From positions 372,001-436,000 of the forward strand of contig NZ_AXWQ01000005.1 of the NCBI RefSeq assembly GCF_000482745.1: a stretch of 64,000 nt of DNA, written 5' to 3'. Position numbers and translations under genes: made by a program. This DNA is from Oleidesulfovibrio alaskensis DSM 16109 (lineage in GTDB: Bacteria; Desulfobacterota; Desulfovibrionia; Desulfovibrionales; Desulfovibrionaceae). Each line of letters starts with the position of its first letter. Positions within the stretch are counted from its first letter, which is position 1. The notes beneath the pieces are model-generated. The model did not search any database, had not been told where the DNA came from, and saw only the letters and a list, made by a program, of their open reading frames with translations. Below are positions 60,935 through 64,000 of this stretch, piece after piece.

Positions 60935-61765
60935 ATGGCGGCACTGGCCACAGACAGACGAACCCGCACCATAATGACCATTGCCGCCTGCACCGCCCTG
61001 TTTGCCGCGGTGTTTGCGGGTGCATGGCTGTACGGCGATTCGGGCGAGGTGACCCGCCTTACGCTGCGCAAACTGCCGCCGGACTTCAGTCATCCCTTCG
61101 GCACGGACTGGCTGGGACGGGACATGTTTGCAAGGACACTCAAGGGCCTGCGCATCAGTCTTTTCGTGGGGCTTTCCGCCGCGGCCTGTTCCGCCGTTGT
61201 GGCGCTGGTGCTGGGGCTGGCAGCAGCCACCATGGGCAAAACGGTGGATGCCGTTGTCACATGGCTGGTGGACGTAGCCATGGCCACACCGCATCTGGTG
61301 CTGCTCATCCTTATATCATTCGCCTGCGGAGGCGGAGCAAAAGGTGTGATCATCGCCGTGGCGGCGTCGCACTGGCCGTCGCTGACACGTGTCATCCGCG
61401 CCGAGGTCATGCAGCTGCAGTCCTCCGAATACGTCATGCTGTCGCACCAGCTGGGTAAAAGCCGCATGTTCATTGCCCGCAGACATATGCTGCCGCATGT
61501 CATACCCCAGTTCATCATCGGCCTGCTGCTTCTGTTTCCACATGCCATCCTGCATGCCGCTGCCCTGACATTTCTGGGCTTCGGCATGTCGCCGCATACT
61601 CCGGCCATCGGCGTACTGCTGGCAGAATCCATGCGCTATCTTTCCATGGGATTATGGTGGCTTGCCGTGGCGCCCGGACTCACGCTGGTCATCACGGTAA
61701 AGACATTTGACATTCTGGGATCCAACATACGTGCGCTGCTCGACCCGCGCACATGCAGAGAATAA
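60935..61765 (+). CDS. ABC permease, NikC/DppC-like
   Basis: A 276-residue permease of the DppC/NikC group: HPFGTDWLGRDMFARTLKGLRISLFVGLS early, EAA-loop MQLQSSEYVMLSHQLGKSRMFIARRHMLPHVIPQF, and the final segment DILGSNIRALLDPR. AAGGAGACCGGTAAC precedes the start at 60935. Pairs with the NikB-like permease. Confidence 0.92.
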   Translation: MAALATDRRTRTIMTIAACTALFAAVFAGAWLYGDSGEVTRLTLRKLPPDFSHPFGTDWLGRDMFARTLKGLRISLFVGLSAAACSAVVALVLGLAAATMGKTVDAVVTWLVDVAMATPHLVLLILISFACGGGAKGVIIAVAASHWPSLTRVIRAEVMQLQSSEYVMLSHQLGKSRMFIARRHMLPHVIPQFIIGLLLLFPHAILHAAALTFLGFGMSPHTPAIGVLLAESMRYLSMGLWWLAVAPGLTLVITVKTFDILGSNIRALLDPRTCRE

Positions 61766-61778
61766 ACAGGGAGCGGCC

Positions 61779-62702
61779 ATGCTGGAAATACGCAATCTCT
61801 CCGTAGAATTCAGTACTTACTCCGCCGGACTCAGACGCCACAGTGTGCCTGCCATACGCAGCCTTGATCTTACGGTACAGGCAGGCACCATCGCAGCAGT
61901 GGTGGGACAGTCGGGCGCCGGCAAAAGCCTGCTGGCCCATGCGGTGCTGGGCATTCTGCCCGCCAACGCAACCTGCTCCGGCGACATGTTCTACAACGGC
62001 CGCAGGCTCACGCCCCGCAGCATCCGCTCACTACGCGGCAAGGAAATCGCACTCATCCCGCAGTCGGTCAGCTTTCTCAACCCGCTGCTCAAAGTCGGGG
62101 TTCAGGTAGCCAGAGCCGGCATCTGCGGAGGCATGTCCGCGGCAGAGGCACGCAGCTCCGCACAGCAGGCCCTGCAACGTTACGGACTGCCGCGCCGGAC
62201 CCTGGGCTGGTTTCCATTTCAGCTTTCCGGCGGTATGACACGGCGCGTGCTGACAGCCACAGCCACCATAGGGTCGGCCAGCCTGCTCATTGCAGACGAA
62301 CCCACAAACGGGCTTGATCCGCTTACCGCCCGTGAAACACTGGGCCACCTGCGCAGTCTGGCCGATACGGGCAAGGCTGTCATATTGATTACACACGACA
62401 TCGAAGCCGCCCTGAGTGTGGCGGACAGCGTAACCGTCTTCTGCGGCGGTGTGACCGTGGAAGAGGCCCGGGCCTCGGACTTCGACGGCAACGGTTCACT
62501 GCGTCACCCCTACTCCCGCACCCTGTGGGAATCGCTGCCCCGTAACGGATTCACTCAGGCGGTACCACAACCGGAAACAGCCCCGCAGAACGGCGGTTGC
62601 CCTTTCAGCGGGGCATGCCTGCGCAGCAACGGCAGCTGCCGCGAAACCCTGCCGGAACTGACGCTGCTGTCCGGCGGTAAAGTGAGGTGCTGGAATGCTT
62701 GA
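61779..62702 (+). CDS. ABC ATPase, NikD/DppD-like
   Basis: A 307-residue ABC ATPase with Walker A GQSGAGKSL, signature LSGGMTRR, Walker B LLIADEPTNGLD and a C-terminal oligopeptide-type extension with a cysteine cluster (CPFSGACLRSNGSC) typical of DppD/NikD proteins. Start at 61779 has GGGAG before it. Its end overlaps the NikE-like gene by eight bases. Confidence 0.9.
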   Translation: MLEIRNLSVEFSTYSAGLRRHSVPAIRSLDLTVQAGTIAAVVGQSGAGKSLLAHAVLGILPANATCSGDMFYNGRRLTPRSIRSLRGKEIALIPQSVSFLNPLLKVGVQVARAGICGGMSAAEARSSAQQALQRYGLPRRTLGWFPFQLSGGMTRRVLTATATIGSASLLIADEPTNGLDPLTARETLGHLRSLADTGKAVILITHDIEAALSVADSVTVFCGGVTVEEARASDFDGNGSLRHPYSRTLWESLPRNGFTQAVPQPETAPQNGGCPFSGACLRSNGSCRETLPELTLLSGGKVRCWNA

Positions 62703-63297
62703 AGGCCGCGGATTGGGCTTCCGCTACAACCGCCGCGAAAACTGGCTTTTCCGCGGGCTGGACATAACCGTCGCCGCGGGAGAAAGAGTGGGGCTGCCCG
62801 GACCGAGCGGACGCGGCAAGTCCACACTGGCCAGAGTTCTGAGCAGTTACCTGACACCGCAGGAAGGCTCGGTTTCCGTTGACGGAGAAAGGTACGTCCG
62901 CGGGAACTTCAATCCCGTCCAACTGCTTTTCCAGCATCCGGAACTGGCTGTGAATCCCCGCTGGCAGATACGTGACATTCTGGCCGAGGCGGCCCCCCCC
63001 CAGCCCCGCCTGCTTGAAAGGCTGGGCATAGCCGGTGCGTGGCTTGCCCGGTATCCGCATGAACTTTCCGGCGGCGAACTGCAACGGGTCTGCCTTGCAC
63101 GGGCGCTGGACAGGCGTACACGCTATCTGCTGTGCGATGAAATGACATCCATGCTGGATGCCCTGACGCAGGCAACCATCTGGAAAAGCGTGCTGGAAAC
63201 AGCCGCAGAGCGGAATATAGGCATGCTGGTCATCAGCCACGATGCCGCGCTGCTGGACAGAATCTGCAGCCGCACCGTCAATGCTTTCAGCGCCTAG
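62695..63297 (+). CDS. short ABC ATPase, NikE/DppF-like
   Basis: A 200-residue ABC ATPase with Walker A GPSGRGKST, Walker B LLCDEMTSMLD (methionines in place of the usual proline and alanine), signature LSGGELQR and a DAL-TQ ending segment of the NikE/DppF type. It is about 60 residues shorter than typical NikE, lacking the C-terminal extension; no frameshift is visible. It completes the importer. Confidence 0.85.
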   Translation: MLEGRGLGFRYNRRENWLFRGLDITVAAGERVGLPGPSGRGKSTLARVLSSYLTPQEGSVSVDGERYVRGNFNPVQLLFQHPELAVNPRWQIRDILAEAAPPQPRLLERLGIAGAWLARYPHELSGGELQRVCLARALDRRTRYLLCDEMTSMLDALTQATIWKSVLETAAERNIGMLVISHDAALLDRICSRTVNAFSA

Positions 63298-63444
63298 CAG
63301 CCCCACCGGCGCTGCGCCTTTGCACCGGATGCATCTGCTCTATTCCAAAACAACGCAGGGTGTGGCACCATGGCACACGACGTACGGCTCCGGACGGCAC
63401 ATGCCGCCACGGATTACGTCGTAAATCACCATGGGGGTTACATC

Positions 63445-64000
63445 ATGACATTGGTTTCGCATCTTTCGCTGTATATCACACCCGACCCCGATGCCATGGC
63501 ACGGCAGGCGGCGGAGCTTATAATAGAACGCTGCGCCGCGGCAGTGGCCGCGCACGATGCCTTCACCATAGCGCTTTCCGGCGGCAGCACGCCGGTGCCG
63601 CTGTTCCGGCTGCTTGCCGGGCAGGAATACGCAGACCGCATTCCGTGGAATAAAGTCAGCGTATACTGGGTGGACGAACGCTGCGTCCACCCCGACCACG
63701 AGCAGAGCAACTACCGTGTGGCCCGCGACGAGCTGCTGCATAAGGTGGACGCCACAAAATTCTACCGTATGAAAGGAGAAGCACAGCCGGAAATTGCCGC
63801 ACAGGCATATGAAGAACTGCTGCGCAGGCAGTTCGGGCTGTCAGCGGGTGAGCTGCCCCGCTTTGACTGCGTGCTGCTGGGAACAGGCGCCGATGGTCAT
63901 ACGGCATCGCTTTTTCCGCACTCCACCGGACTGGAGGAGCGCGAAAAACTGGTCATTGACCAGTATGTACCCTCGCTGCACAGCACGCGTCTGACCCTGA
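63445..64000 (+). CDS. pgl: 6-phosphogluconolactonase, partial at window end
   Basis: The first 185 residues of a 6-phosphogluconolactonase; the end lies outside the window. ALSGGSTPVPLFRLLA (phosphate-binding loop), VYWVDERCVHPDHEQSNYRVA and LLGTGADGHTASLFPHS are the conserved blocks. It hydrolyses 6-phosphogluconolactone in the oxidative pentose phosphate route. The ATG at 63445 follows GGGGG; an in-frame ATG at 63370 could add 25 residues. A gluconate/glucose-6-phosphate gene may follow beyond the window. Confidence 0.92.
   Translation, partial: MTLVSHLSLYITPDPDAMARQAAELIIERCAAAVAAHDAFTIALSGGSTPVPLFRLLAGQEYADRIPWNKVSVYWVDERCVHPDHEQSNYRVARDELLHKVDATKFYRMKGEAQPEIAAQAYEELLRRQFGLSAGELPRFDCVLLGTGADGHTASLFPHSTGLEEREKLVIDQYVPSLHSTRLTL

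Overview
The window is a stretch of bacterial chromosome with high G+C and densely packed genes, and it contains no insertion sequence, prophage or CRISPR array that I can see. Gene content and order point to a Gram-negative deltaproteobacterial sulfate reducer of the Desulfovibrionaceae, possibly close to Desulfovibrio (Oleidesulfovibrio) alaskensis. The clues are a large NAD-type glutamate dehydrogenase, the lysS-lolC-lolD-bamA block, an ompH-lpxD-fabZ-lpxA-lpxI block using LpxI, a pair of small Hsp20 proteins, FapA, and an SSS symporter with its small accessory protein. The species is inferred and was not tested.

Layout. 0-2.2 kb: a molybdopterin-type MogA-domain protein, a small lipoprotein and a LysE-type exporter. 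2.4-5.4 kb: a polar amino-acid ABC importer preceded by an unlisted 58-residue zinc-ribbon gene. 5.6-9.9 kb: glutamate dehydrogenase, a flavin/NAD(P)H oxidoreductase and a NifX-like protein. 10-12.9 kb: thiM-thiE and a PLP aminotransferase. 12.9-25.1 kb: a long minus-strand envelope-biogenesis region (lysS, lolC, lolD, bamA, amiC, then ompH, lpxD, fabZ, lpxA, lpxI). It covers lipoprotein release, outer-membrane protein insertion, periplasmic chaperoning and lipid A synthesis. 25.3-26.0 kb: two identical tRNA-Asn genes, each with its own promoter candidate and near-identical terminator. 26.2-32 kb: an EF-hand secreted protein, FapA and a hybrid histidine kinase. 32-36.8 kb: plus-strand YgiQ radical SAM protein, a RuvC-fold hypothetical, a diadenylate-cyclase-like (DACNV-type) sensor protein, an EVE protein and SlyX. 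36.8-43.4 kb: rhodanese, a small alpha-beta barrel protein, a divergent nitroreductase/HxlR pair, a GGDEF-EAL protein, RarD and a SLOG-like protein. 43.4-47 kb: a gene-poor repeat region, two related coiled-coil proteins, a zinc-ribbon/Tudor-like protein and the Hsp20 pair. 47.2-58 kb: an unknown conserved protein, a GNAT acetyltransferase, and a MacA/MacB-like exporter whose parts are split by an SSS symporter unit; then an acyl-ACP thioesterase, a membrane protein and a lactonase-type metallo-beta-lactamase. 58.2-63.3 kb: a five-gene nickel/peptide-type ABC importer. The window ends inside a 6-phosphogluconolactonase gene.

I see no complete unmistakably new system. The best leads are the DACNV-type protein next to a RuvC-fold protein, a BamA carrying an extra N-terminal lipoprotein-like domain, the amino-acid permease with a large periplasmic insertion plus a co-transcribed zinc-ribbon microprotein, and the exporter operon split by a symporter cassette. 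Start codons were moved wherever a Shine-Dalgarno site or family alignment favoured a downstream start. All family assignments come from reading motifs, with no database search.
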